13,259 bases of DNA from positions 1-13,259 of the forward strand of contig CAZJAZ010000059.1 of the NCBI GenBank assembly GCA_964544305.1, written 5' to 3'. Each line of letters opens with the position of its first letter. Position 1 is the stretch's first letter. Made by a program: the position numbers and the translations under genes. The notes below the pieces were generated by a model. It was not told the origin of the DNA and did no database searches. It saw only the letters and a program-made list of their open reading frames with translations. This document shows, one piece after another, positions 7,590 to 13,259 of the stretch. The stretch is from JAFDWI01 sp964544305 (lineage in GTDB: Bacteria > Actinomycetota > Acidimicrobiia > Acidimicrobiales > Iamiaceae).

Positions 7590-8087
7590 TCAGTCGCCTG
7601 TGTCGTCTGCGCCTTGGCCGACGAGATAACGCAGCACATCACCACGGGCCACGATTCCAACAACCCGACCTTGGTCGTCGGCGACGGGAAGTCGTGACAC
7701 GTCACGGTCGTGGAGCAATGTTGCCGCGTCTGACATGGTGGCGTCTGGGCTGATTGTGATCGGTTCGCGTTGCATGAGTTCGCCCACGGTGGATGCGAGT
7801 GCCCGTTTGAGATCGTGTTCGTAGCGCGCGGCTGAGCCGGGCAACTCCGCGTTCATGCCAAACAGTGAGATCACGGTGGGCAGATGGACTTGGGCGCCTT
7901 GCACCATGACGTCTGATGCACTGAGCATGCCAACGAGGCGGTTGTTGGCGTTGACGACCGGGGCGCCGTCGATGCCGCGTTCAACCATGGCGCGCACCGC
8001 ATCGGGCACGTTGTCTTCGGCATGGACACATATCACGTCGGTGGTCATTGATGCACGCACAAGATCAGATGTCGAGGTCACGGTCAT
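7590..8087 (-). CDS. CBS-domain pair protein, 165 aa
   Basis: The protein is almost entirely two CBS domains. The first spans about residues 12-65 (SMTTDVICVHAEDNVPDAVRA through RLVGMLSASDV), and the second about 102-155 (GELMQREPITISPDATMSDAA through RVVGIVARGDVLRYL). Tandem CBS (Bateman) modules bind adenosyl compounds such as AMP, ATP or SAM and act as energy or ligand sensors. There is no attached catalytic domain, so it probably regulates a partner. The first GxSxxD (GMLSASD) and second GIVARGD motifs, which often hold the ribose-binding Asp, are intact. The ATG overlaps the nnr stop as ATGA, and alr follows 5 bases later. The partner cannot be told from the sequence. Confidence 0.9.
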   Translation of the reverse strand: MTVTSTSDLVRASMTTDVICVHAEDNVPDAVRAMVERGIDGAPVVNANNRLVGMLSASDVMVQGAQVHLPTVISLFGMNAELPGSAARYEHDLKRALASTVGELMQREPITISPDATMSDAATLLHDRDVSRLPVADDQGRVVGIVARGDVLRYLVGQGADDTGD

Positions 8088-9535
8088 GCTCCTGGTTCGT
8101 TCGGTACGTCTCTATTGTCGCCCAATTCGGCGAGCACTTCTGGGATCGCCGCTGGTAGGTCAGATGCGATCATCCCGATTGTGGGGAGTCGTTGTGCGAC
8201 TTGGCCGTGGACCCACGCTCCTGCGGCTGCGGCCTGAAAGGCTGGTGTGCCTCGTGCAATGAATGCGGCGATGATTCCGGTGAGCACGTCTCCAGTTCCA
8301 GCTGTAGCAAGTCGAGCGTCGCCGGTGTTGCTTGCAAGGACGTGGCCATCGGGCCGGGCGATGATGGTGGTTGGACCTTTGAGCAGCACGATTGCACCGA
8401 ATCGGGCCGCGAGATCTCGTACCGCAGCGAACCGGTCACCGTTCGGTTCGAGTGTTCCGCCGAGGCGTTTGAACTCGCCTTCGTGGGGGGTCAGAACAAC
8501 GGGTGGTGCACCTCTTGCGCGGTTTGCGAGGACACGGGCCGGTTCGTCACCGAGCGCTGCGAGCCCGTCGCCGTCGATCACGATCGGCACGGGTGCCCCA
8601 AGCATCTTGGCGACTTCGCTGCGGGTCGATGTTTGCGAGCCAAGTCCGGGGCCAATTGCAAGCACAGCAAACCGGTTGATGTCGGCGAGTACCTCGTCGG
8701 ACCAATGTTCTGAGCGAATAGATGTTGTTACCGATTCGATGGGCATGGCGTGGTGTGCATCGAAGCCCGGAACAGAACGCCGCACGTAGCCCGCTCCGGC
8801 GCGCAGGGCTGCGGTAGCGGCGAGTTGCGCGGCACCGGTCATGCCTGGTGATCCGGCAATGAGTCGCACCGCGGCGTTCCATTTGTGACCGTTTCGAGCG
8901 CGTTCAGGGAGCCAAGCGTGCACGTCGGATGCTTCGACAAGGTGCGCTGTTGCACCGGTGGTGTCAAGGCCGATGTCGGCGAGTTCGATGGCACCCGACG
9001 TTTCTGGCCCGTCGCCAATGAGATGACCGGGTTTGAGCGCCGCGAACGTCACGGTGCGCGTGGCGCGCAATGGTTGGCCGAATTGTTGGCCGGTCAAACC
9101 GGAGATGCCCGAAGGGATATCCACCGCGAGCACCGGCGTGGTCGCGTTAGCTGGGTGCGGTGCGACATAGGGGCGGGTGAGTCCTGTGCCAAAGGCCGCA
9201 TCAATGATCAGATCACATGCGGGCAAGGTTGCACGGTTCAGATTTCCATCCGCTGAACCGAGCTTGTCTTGTGGGCTCTGGCAAATGTAGCCGGCCGGGT
9301 CGACCACGATCACTCGCACGCCGCGTCGTTCGAGAAGTTGCGCTGCGACCCAACCGTCGGCACCGTTGTTGCCTTTGCCGGCGATCACCACAACGCGTCT
9401 GCCATAGGTACCGCCGAGCATCTGACGCGCGGTTCGCGCAACGGCCCAACCAGCGCGCGCAATCAGTTCTTCAACGGGTGCAGGTGCGGCCGCATCAATG
9501 GCAGCCATCTCGTCGGGCGTGACGATCGGAATCAC
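8084..9535 (-). CDS. nnr: Bifunctional NAD(P)HX epimerase/dehydratase
   Basis: This enzyme repairs hydrated NADH and NADPH. The N-terminal YjeF_N domain (about 1-205) epimerises R- and S-NAD(P)HX. The C-terminal ribokinase-like domain (about 215-475) dehydrates the S form using ADP. Visible motifs are GKGNNGADG (53-61), AFGTGL (114-119), AVDIPSG (137-143), and in the second domain AIGPGLGS (293-300), VVLTPHEGEF (346-355), LLKGPTT (384-390) and ATAGTGDVLTG (410-420) with catalytic D416. I placed the start at GTG 9535 (483 aa), where homology begins. In-frame ATGs at 9571 and 9733 would add a tail unrelated to the family. An 85-bp stretch (9321-9405, residues 44-72) recurs at 10483-10567. Confidence 0.95.
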   Translation of the reverse strand: MIPIVTPDEMAAIDAAAPAPVEELIARAGWAVARTARQMLGGTYGRRVVVIAGKGNNGADGWVAAQLLERRGVRVIVVDPAGYICQSPQDKLGSADGNLNRATLPACDLIIDAAFGTGLTRPYVAPHPANATTPVLAVDIPSGISGLTGQQFGQPLRATRTVTFAALKPGHLIGDGPETSGAIELADIGLDTTGATAHLVEASDVHAWLPERARNGHKWNAAVRLIAGSPGMTGAAQLAATAALRAGAGYVRRSVPGFDAHHAMPIESVTTSIRSEHWSDEVLADINRFAVLAIGPGLGSQTSTRSEVAKMLGAPVPIVIDGDGLAALGDEPARVLANRARGAPPVVLTPHEGEFKRLGGTLEPNGDRFAAVRDLAARFGAIVLLKGPTTIIARPDGHVLASNTGDARLATAGTGDVLTGIIAAFIARGTPAFQAAAAGAWVHGQVAQRLPTIGMIASDLPAAIPEVLAELGDNRDVPNEPGA

Positions 9536-9569
9536 CCTGCCATTCTGCCCCCAATTCGAACTCTGGGAC

Positions 9570-9594
9570 ATTTGTCGCGCATTGCGCGACAAAT
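9570..9594. repeat. Perfect 11-bp inverted repeat upstream of nnr
   Basis: Arms ATTTGTCGCGC and GCGCGACAAAT are exact complements separated by three bases. The palindrome ends 35 bases before the chosen nnr start. It could be an operator, an mRNA hairpin in the nnr leader, or a terminator-like barrier between nnr and the divergent toxin-antitoxin genes. The 44-bp repeat at 9587-9630 starts inside its right arm, so the palindrome also marks a rearrangement boundary. Confidence 0.7.
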
Positions 9595-9630
9595 CGCGCT
9601 TCATTGAGCAAGCATTCCACGAGTTCCACA
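9587..9630. repeat. 44-bp direct repeat, copy 1 (upstream of nnr)
   Basis: This segment matches 10961-11004 in the same orientation at 39 of 44 positions. The core CGCGCTTCATTGAGCAAGCA is identical in both. Copy 1 lies between nnr and the toxin-antitoxin promoter. The two copies bracket the toxin-antitoxin genes, the nnr fragment and the transposase remnant. Confidence 0.85.
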
Positions 9631-9685
9631 AATGAATAGGTGCGATCTCTCCAGTCCCAGGTGAGGCACGTCGTTCGCGCCTCGA

Positions 9686-9715
9686 ACATGCTACGCATGT
9701 GCTACACTGGCATTC
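9686..9715 (+). promoter_or_regulatory. Promoter and likely operator of the toxin-antitoxin genes
   Basis: A perfect inverted repeat, ACATGC-TAC-GCATGT (9686-9700), sits directly against an extended -10 box, TGCTACACT (9700-9708; hexamer TACACT 9703-9708). Transcription would start about 7 bases later, at the GTG codon of the antitoxin (9716), so the mRNA is probably leaderless. No -35 hexamer is clear, which fits an extended -10 promoter. Antitoxins of this family bind palindromes at their own promoter, so the repeat is a natural autoregulatory site. Confidence 0.6.
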
Positions 9716-9985
9716 GTGGAGACGATCAGCCATCGTGAAATGCGCAACAATTCTGGGACCTATCTTCGGCGTGTCGAGGCGGGTGAATCGTTTCTTGTGT
9801 CAAACAACGGAACGGTGGTTGCGATTTTGGGGCCGCATAATGTCGTTAGCGGCGCAGAGATAGCCCGTGGGCGTGGGCAGGCACGTCCGGCAACGGTAAC
9901 GACCCCGCATTTCAGCGGCATTCCTCGGAGCAAGTCGCCACGGAGTACCTCCGAGATAATCGCCGATACACGAACCCACTGGTAG
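9716..9985 (+). CDS. Phd/YefM-family antitoxin
   Basis: This 89-aa protein has the Phd/YefM (prevent-host-death) N-terminal fold. The segment ISHREMRNNSGTYLRRVEAG is followed by ESFLVSNNGTVVAILGP, matching the family's DNA-binding and dimerising domain. The C-terminal half (about 50-89, ending STSEIIADTRTHW) is the type of flexible region that wraps and blocks the partner toxin. It likely neutralises the VapC toxin whose GTG begins 2 bases after its stop, and represses the shared promoter. The start is GTG at the predicted transcription start, without a ribosome binding site. It is the first plus-strand gene after the minus-strand housekeeping block. Confidence 0.9.
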   Translation: METISHREMRNNSGTYLRRVEAGESFLVSNNGTVVAILGPHNVVSGAEIARGRGQARPATVTTPHFSGIPRSKSPRSTSEIIADTRTHW

Positions 9986-9987
9986 AC

Positions 9988-10374
9988 GTGTTGGTCGCCT
10001 ATCTCGACACTTCGGCTGCAATGAAGCTGCTGGTTGACGAGGCTGAATCTGCGTCCTTAGCCCGGACGCTTGATGATGAGAATCGCCACGTTGTGGCATC
10101 TTTCCTACTTCATACAGAGCTGCATTGTGCTGCTGGCCGTCACCCTGACATCATCGGGGTTGAGCTAGTCAACCGCGTGCTCGCCGGTGTTGAACTGTTC
10201 GATCTCACTCGTGGCGATCTAATCGGCGCGGGCACCCGGTCGCCGCTGCGTTCCCACGATGCAATCCACCTTGAAGTCGCACTTCGTCTTGGCGTCGATG
10301 AAATTGCAACCTTCGATGCCGAGCTCGCGACCTCGGCACGCAATGCAGGTTTGGTGATTCTCGCTCCGACCTAA
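9988..10374 (+). CDS. vapC: VapC-family PIN-domain toxin ribonuclease
   Basis: A 128-aa PIN-domain protein. VapC toxins are Mg2+-dependent endoribonucleases that cut tRNA or rRNA when their antitoxin is degraded. The four acidic active-site residues are present: D7 in YLDTSA, E44 in LHTELH, D91 in SHDAIHLEVA and D110 in ATFDAELA. The length is normal and the frame is intact, so the toxin is probably functional. It starts with GTG 2 bases after the antitoxin stop, which suggests coupled translation. The pairing of a Phd/YefM antitoxin with a VapC toxin is common. The RNA target cannot be inferred. Confidence 0.92.
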   Translation: MLVAYLDTSAAMKLLVDEAESASLARTLDDENRHVVASFLLHTELHCAAGRHPDIIGVELVNRVLAGVELFDLTRGDLIGAGTRSPLRSHDAIHLEVALRLGVDEIATFDAELATSARNAGLVILAPT

Positions 10375-10482
10375 TGCAAGATAGGAATCCTGTTGCTCAA
10401 GGTTGAGAACTCTTCCGTGAGAACATGCCAACAAACACTCGCTACATCAAGGAACTGGCTGGTCAGCCGATGCAGTTAACCG
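10375..10482. other. Intergenic stretch after vapC, nothing recognised
   Basis: These 108 bases lie between the toxin stop and the nnr-like fragment. I see no convincing gene, terminator hairpin or inverted repeat. A short plus-strand reading frame from 10425 runs into the nnr-like fragment in a non-native frame and is not convincing. Confidence 0.5.
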
Positions 10483-10567
10483 CCGCGTCGTTCGAAAAGT
10501 TGAGCTTCGACCCGACCGTCGGCACCGTTGTTGCCTTTGCCGGCGATCACCACGACGCGTTTGCCAT
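10483..10567 (-). pseudogene. Diverged fragment of nnr (epimerase domain)
   Basis: The 85 bases match nnr positions 9321-9405 at 79 of 85 positions without gaps, in the same orientation. The fragment reads on the minus strand as KRVVVIAGKGNNGADGRVEA followed by QLFERRG, against Nnr residues of about 46-72. Changes include W62 to R, A64 to E and L68 to F. There is no start or remaining domain, so it cannot make an enzyme. Several differences alter amino acids, so the piece is either decaying or came from a related but non-identical nnr. It ends next to the transposase remnant. Confidence 0.9.
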
Positions 10568-10570
10568 CAG

Positions 10571-10948
10571 GACCAAGACCCACTTACACAGACTTTTCTA
10601 CAGACCCTGACCTGGCACGCGAAAGAGACCCTGAGGGGCCTCTATCAAGTTGCCAGCCCCGCTGAGGCCGCTGAGTACCTCGACAGCTTCATCGACGACG
10701 CGGCCGATGAGTCGATGCCCGAAGAGGTTCGCTCGCTCGCGGGGGCCCTGAGCCGGTGGCGGGATCTGATCTTGACGTGGCACAACGCCCGGGGCACGAA
10801 CGGGCCGGCCGAGTCGATGAACAATCTGATCAAGAAGGTCAAACGCGTCGGCCACGGGTTCAAGAACTTCGCGAACTACCGCATCAGAGTGCTGCTCTAC
10901 GCTGGTCGCCCCGACTTGTCACTCCTGAAAACCGTGAAACCCCGCTGA
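10571..10948 (+). pseudogene. C-terminal remnant of an ISL3-like transposase
   Basis: An open frame with no proper start gives about 125 residues. The core is WHAKETLRGLYQVASPAEAA, then a DDE-type C-terminal region with LSRWRDLILTWHNARGTNGP AESMNN and GHGFKNFANYRIRVLL to the stop. The pattern NGPAESMNNLIKKVKRVGHGF-NYRIR is characteristic of the ISL3 family C-terminus, including the catalytic Glu in the PAES context. The first two catalytic Asp residues and the zinc-binding N-terminus are missing. It was cut at the left, right where the nnr-like fragment ends, so this is a dead insertion sequence. An in-frame ATG at 10715 gives only 77 aa and is unlikely to be functional. Confidence 0.88.
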
Positions 10949-10960
10949 AATCCGAAGATC

Positions 10961-11004
10961 CGACAAACCGCGCTTCATTGAGCAAGCAGCACACGAGTTC
11001 AACA
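10961..11004. repeat. 44-bp direct repeat, copy 2 (after the transposase remnant)
   Basis: This is the second copy of the segment found at 9587-9630, with 39 of 44 identical bases. It begins 12 bases after the transposase stop codon. In copy 1 the segment lies upstream of nnr. Here it follows the nnr-like fragment in the same relative order, with about 393 bases of insertion-sequence DNA in place of the original 181 bases between them. Confidence 0.85.
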
Positions 11005-11184
11005 CTTCGAACCCTAGGTTTGACGTTTCATTCAGACGGTGAAAGTCACCGCTGGCGTAACAACCAGCCGCGCGAGTGGAACACTGCTCAGGCGGAGCGA
11101 CGTTGCGGCTTTCGAAGGAGGTGCGTGAATGCCGAATTGACACCGGGCCGCAAAGGTCTCCTCAAAGGGACTGAAATAATCAAC
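11005..11184. other. Intergenic remnant region with a strong ribosome binding site
   Basis: No recognisable gene fills this stretch. It contains a small perfect hairpin (CGGTGA-AAG-TCACCG, 11037-11051). It also has an unusually good Shine-Dalgarno sequence, AAGGAGGTG, at 11115-11123. That is followed by a GTG at 11125 opening a 21-codon frame to 11190 (MNAELTPGRKGLLKGTEIIN and a final Ser), and by an ATG at 11129 that stops after three codons. The short frame could be the stump of a lost gene's 5' end. I would not call it a gene. Confidence 0.4.
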
Positions 11185-12018
11185 TCATGAGCTAAAATAG
11201 AAGTCACCATAATAGTAGCAGTGATCACTAAAATCCCATGTATTACATGAGGTATTTCCAGCTCTAATTGAATTCATTCCATTGAAGAGGTAATCAATCT
11301 TCTGGCTCAGATAATCGGGGGACGATGGATTGGTAGAGTACGTTGGGTGATTCGGTGGATCCACCTCGTAGGCGTGCGCGTACCAATTTATCATTGCAAG
11401 CCCATTTGCCGAGTACGGGGTCTTGTTAAAATCCCCGCCAACGAGAGATATGGACTCTGAAAGCAGCGAAACATAGTAAATATAGGCTTCGTCGTTCTGT
11501 TGTTGAGGCATTACGTGCGTTTCACACATCAGCGCCGGGCCTGCATAAGTTAATTTGTGGCGGCAGATCAGGGCGCGCGGTTCACCATTGTAAGGGGTCA
11601 AATTTCGCTGAATCTTGCTGCTTGCATTACTGCCAAGTGTAAACATGGCGGTCCCATAGTTGTTGCATTCTCCACCCACGTGCTCAGATATATAACGATC
11701 ATATGTATATCCCAATTTTTCCATAAAGGCAATTAGCCCATTGTTAAGGTTCCAACTGCATACTTCATTAAGGGTGACAACCCACGGGTTGGGACTAGTG
11801 CTTGCCACAATGAACTCGACAACTTGATATGTTGCTGGATCGTACCCGTATTGTTCCCCGCATGAATGCCCACACATGTTAAATTGCTGTGCAGGCACAT
11901 GCCATACCGTGTCGGCAGCGGCGCTGGGGGGTCCGGCGGCTTGGGCGAAGGAGAATAGAACGATAAACGCAATACCAGAGGCAAGTGATCTGCGGTGATT
12001 CCTAGCCAGAACCCTCAT
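11185..12018 (-). CDS. Secreted endonuclease/exonuclease/phosphatase-family enzyme
   Basis: The 277-aa protein has a Sec signal peptide (basic MRVLARNHRR, hydrophobic GIAFIVLFSFAQAAG, cleavage probably after PSAAA near residue 35). The rest has the metal-dependent EEP (DNase I-like) motifs in order: QFNMCG (N47), TLNEVC (metal ligand E85), CETHVMP (H168), GGDFNKTP (D196 and N198), QKIDYLFN (D242) and FSDHC (D265 and catalytic H266). The catalytic set is complete, so it is likely an active extracellular nuclease or phosphodiesterase. The substrate could be DNA, RNA or a phospholipid head group. Cysteines such as C49, C53, C87, C118, C152, C165, C258 and C267 could form disulphides. It starts with ATG behind AGGGAGA, 31 bases after the lipoprotein gene. 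Its DNA is visibly AT-rich, which suggests transfer. Confidence 0.85.
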   Translation of the reverse strand: MRVLARNHRRSLASGIAFIVLFSFAQAAGPPSAAADTVWHVPAQQFNMCGHSCGEQYGYDPATYQVVEFIVASTSPNPWVVTLNEVCSWNLNNGLIAFMEKLGYTYDRYISEHVGGECNNYGTAMFTLGSNASSKIQRNLTPYNGEPRALICRHKLTYAGPALMCETHVMPQQQNDEAYIYYVSLLSESISLVGGDFNKTPYSANGLAMINWYAHAYEVDPPNHPTYSTNPSSPDYLSQKIDYLFNGMNSIRAGNTSCNTWDFSDHCYYYGDFYFSS

Positions 12019-12049
12019 CTGATTCTCCCTTCGTTATCAGCGAGCATGG

Positions 12050-13186
12050 TCAGCCAACGTTGACGATTCGGAAGTCGACTGGACTCGAGCCGAGAGCCAC
12101 GAACCGGCCGTTCGCGCTCACACCGACCCAGCGATCGTCGGGGTCGATCGCCACAGAGTTGGTGTTACCACTCGTTGCCTGGACGGGCGCGTCCATCGAA
12201 GGCGGTACAGAGAGGTACAGTCTGCCCGACGAGTCGAATCCGCTCGCCCACGCGACGGTCGTGGCAACCGTCGCGGACGCCACCCCGGATGGCACTGGTG
12301 TCGGCGTATCAAAGTCACCTCTGTGGGTGATAATGCCCAGTGTGGTGACCAGCCCACCCGAGACGCAGTTCGTCGACGGGTTCCCATACTTGCCGAATTT
12401 GATCGTATGGGTGGGGCCGGTCCACTTGCCGTCTGTGAGTGTCCAGATCTGCATCTTGCCAGCAGAAGTCTCCGTGTCTGTCGGATCAGTTGACGGCGAG
12501 GACGATGTCGCCGCAATCACGGTGTCGTCCCGGAGACGGCAGACATCGTGTCCTTGGCCAGGGAGTGCGGGGAGCTTTTTCACTCCGTCGGTTGTCACTG
12601 TGAAATAGGTGTTTTCGGCCGTCCGCACGATGACTTCGTCCCCACCAGCGCTAAACCTCACTAATTCCGGGCGGACATCTGTGACTCCCGGGATCGCGAC
12701 CATCGCTTTGACGGCGCCCGTCGCTGCGAGAAAGGTCACGACGGGCACGCCGTGATCACATATTGTCTCCTCTCCCTGTGAATCGACCCTCTCACAATGT
12801 ACTCCTCCCACTGCGTACCCGCCTGACCATGGAACAAGATTCGGCCACTGCAGATCGGGCAGGTCCACTGGCGCCGTACCTCCAATGGGGGACACGACAC
12901 TCGCTGAAATCTTGTCTCTGGGCGCGTCCCCGACCCCGGACTGGTAGGTAAGCAGCATTGCGTGACTTTCATCACCTACAGCAATGCGCATACGCGAACG
13001 TTCCGCCCCCGAAACAGCCTGCATCTGAAGAACGGGAAACACGGTTGCAGAAGAAGGTGCACCCGGATCTTCGTATTTCGTTACCGTCTTTGAAGGCCCA
13101 GAACCGCAGCCAACCGCAACCAAGACAAGCGCTACCAAAGCTGCCGTCAAACGTCCGACCCTGAATCCATATCGCCGGACCGTCAC
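12050..13186 (-). CDS. Putative lipoprotein, 378 aa, function unknown
   Basis: A GTG-started protein with a lipoprotein signal: basic MTVRRYGFRVGR, a hydrophobic core (LTAALVALVLVAV) and the lipobox VAVGC, with C27 as the lipidated residue, followed by the flexible GSGPSKTVTKYEDPGAPSS. The mature part is rich in short beta-strand-like, Gly/Val/Thr segments, with repeated patterns of the type DG-WTLTDGKWTGP, SGRLYLSVP and DDRWVGVSANGRFVALGS. This suggests a beta-propeller-like fold, but I recognise no family. It would be anchored on the outer face of the membrane. It is GC-rich like the housekeeping genes. It lies 31 bases upstream of the secreted EEP enzyme and is probably co-transcribed with it. 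Four 10-bp tandem repeats lie in its promoter region. Confidence 0.8.
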   Translation of the reverse strand: MTVRRYGFRVGRLTAALVALVLVAVGCGSGPSKTVTKYEDPGAPSSATVFPVLQMQAVSGAERSRMRIAVGDESHAMLLTYQSGVGDAPRDKISASVVSPIGGTAPVDLPDLQWPNLVPWSGGYAVGGVHCERVDSQGEETICDHGVPVVTFLAATGAVKAMVAIPGVTDVRPELVRFSAGGDEVIVRTAENTYFTVTTDGVKKLPALPGQGHDVCRLRDDTVIAATSSSPSTDPTDTETSAGKMQIWTLTDGKWTGPTHTIKFGKYGNPSTNCVSGGLVTTLGIITHRGDFDTPTPVPSGVASATVATTVAWASGFDSSGRLYLSVPPSMDAPVQATSGNTNSVAIDPDDRWVGVSANGRFVALGSSPVDFRIVNVG

Positions 13187-13204
13187 GGCTGAAAACCTAG
13201 CGGC

Positions 13205-13244
13205 AAGTCATCGTAAGTCATCGTAAGTCATCGTAAGTCATCGT
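13205..13244. repeat. Four tandem copies of a 10-bp unit upstream of the lipoprotein gene
   Basis: The unit AAGTCATCGT occurs four times in a row without mismatch, followed by a partial AA. The array ends 18 bases before the GTG start of the lipoprotein gene. On the gene's own strand the unit reads ACGATGACTT, and each junction creates TACGAT, which resembles a -10 hexamer. A 10-bp period places each copy on the same face of the helix. It may be an iterated binding site, a slippage-prone promoter spacer or a simple expansion. Confidence 0.9.
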
Positions 13245-13259
13245 AAAATTGGAAGCGCA

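Noticed and set aside
9536..9733. N-terminal extension of Nnr by 66 residues
   Set aside because: The extra residues have no family similarity, run through the palindrome and the 44-bp repeat, and overlap the toxin-antitoxin promoter and start. Nnr homology begins at GTG 9535.
10425..10610. Short plus-strand ORF over the nnr-like fragment
   Set aside because: Its match is to nnr DNA on the opposite strand, so its protein is simply the antisense reading of the nnr fragment.
9587..11004. The 44-bp repeats as a phage or integrative-element attachment site pair
   Set aside because: There is no integrase or recombinase gene between them and no tRNA gene at either end. The parallel nnr duplication explains the repeats better.
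10756..11190. A 144-codon plus-strand frame after the transposase remnant
   Set aside because: It overlaps the transposase remnant in another frame and its product is Arg-rich without recognisable motifs. Only the last 21 codons have a credible ribosome binding site.
13205..13244. CRISPR-like array
   Set aside because: The 10-bp units are directly adjacent with no spacers and there are no cas genes.

Overview
The window looks like chromosome of a high-GC Gram-positive bacterium (Actinomycetota). The evidence is the GC-rich coding, the frequent GTG starts, CIRCE control of groESL, and a gene order (nnr - CBS protein - alr - alpha/beta hydrolase - tsaE - tsaB - rimI - tsaD - groES - groEL) that closely resembles the alr-tsaEBD-groESL neighbourhood of Mycobacterium and Streptomyces. 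A less-studied actinobacterial class such as Acidimicrobiia is possible, but the sequence alone does not fix the class.

Positions 1-9535 are a conserved housekeeping block, all on the minus strand. Transcription runs from nnr (NAD(P)HX repair) through a two-CBS-domain protein, alanine racemase, a membrane-anchored alpha/beta hydrolase and the t6A genes tsaE, tsaB and tsaD, with rimI inside the t6A set. Several junctions are 1-4 base stop/start overlaps (nnr/CBS, tsaE/tsaB, tsaB/rimI, rimI/tsaD), which suggests translational coupling. A small acidic ORF of unknown function follows. Then a separate heat-shock operon, groES-groEL, starts from a promoter bracketed by two CIRCE (HrcA) operators. 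A symmetric 48-base palindrome lies between tsaD and the small ORF.

Positions 9536-11184 are an accessory mosaic. A plus-strand Phd/YefM-VapC type II toxin-antitoxin pair appears to use a leaderless GTG start and a small palindromic operator. Downstream lie an 85-bp diverged copy of the 5' part of nnr, the C-terminal third of an ISL3-like transposase, and a second copy of a 44-bp segment that otherwise lies just upstream of nnr. Together these look like a duplicated or imported second nnr 5' region that was broken by an insertion sequence, with the toxin-antitoxin pair trapped between the two copies.

Positions 11185-13259 hold a minus-strand pair: a lipoprotein gene followed 31 bases later by a secreted endonuclease/exonuclease/phosphatase-fold enzyme. 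The enzyme gene is visibly AT-rich compared with everything around it. Upstream of the lipoprotein gene are four perfect tandem copies of a 10-bp unit, one per helical turn.

I saw no tRNA, rRNA or CRISPR array. The strongest candidates for new biology are the nnr/TA/IS mosaic and the secreted enzyme-lipoprotein pair with its iterated 10-bp element. Neither is proven to be a new system.
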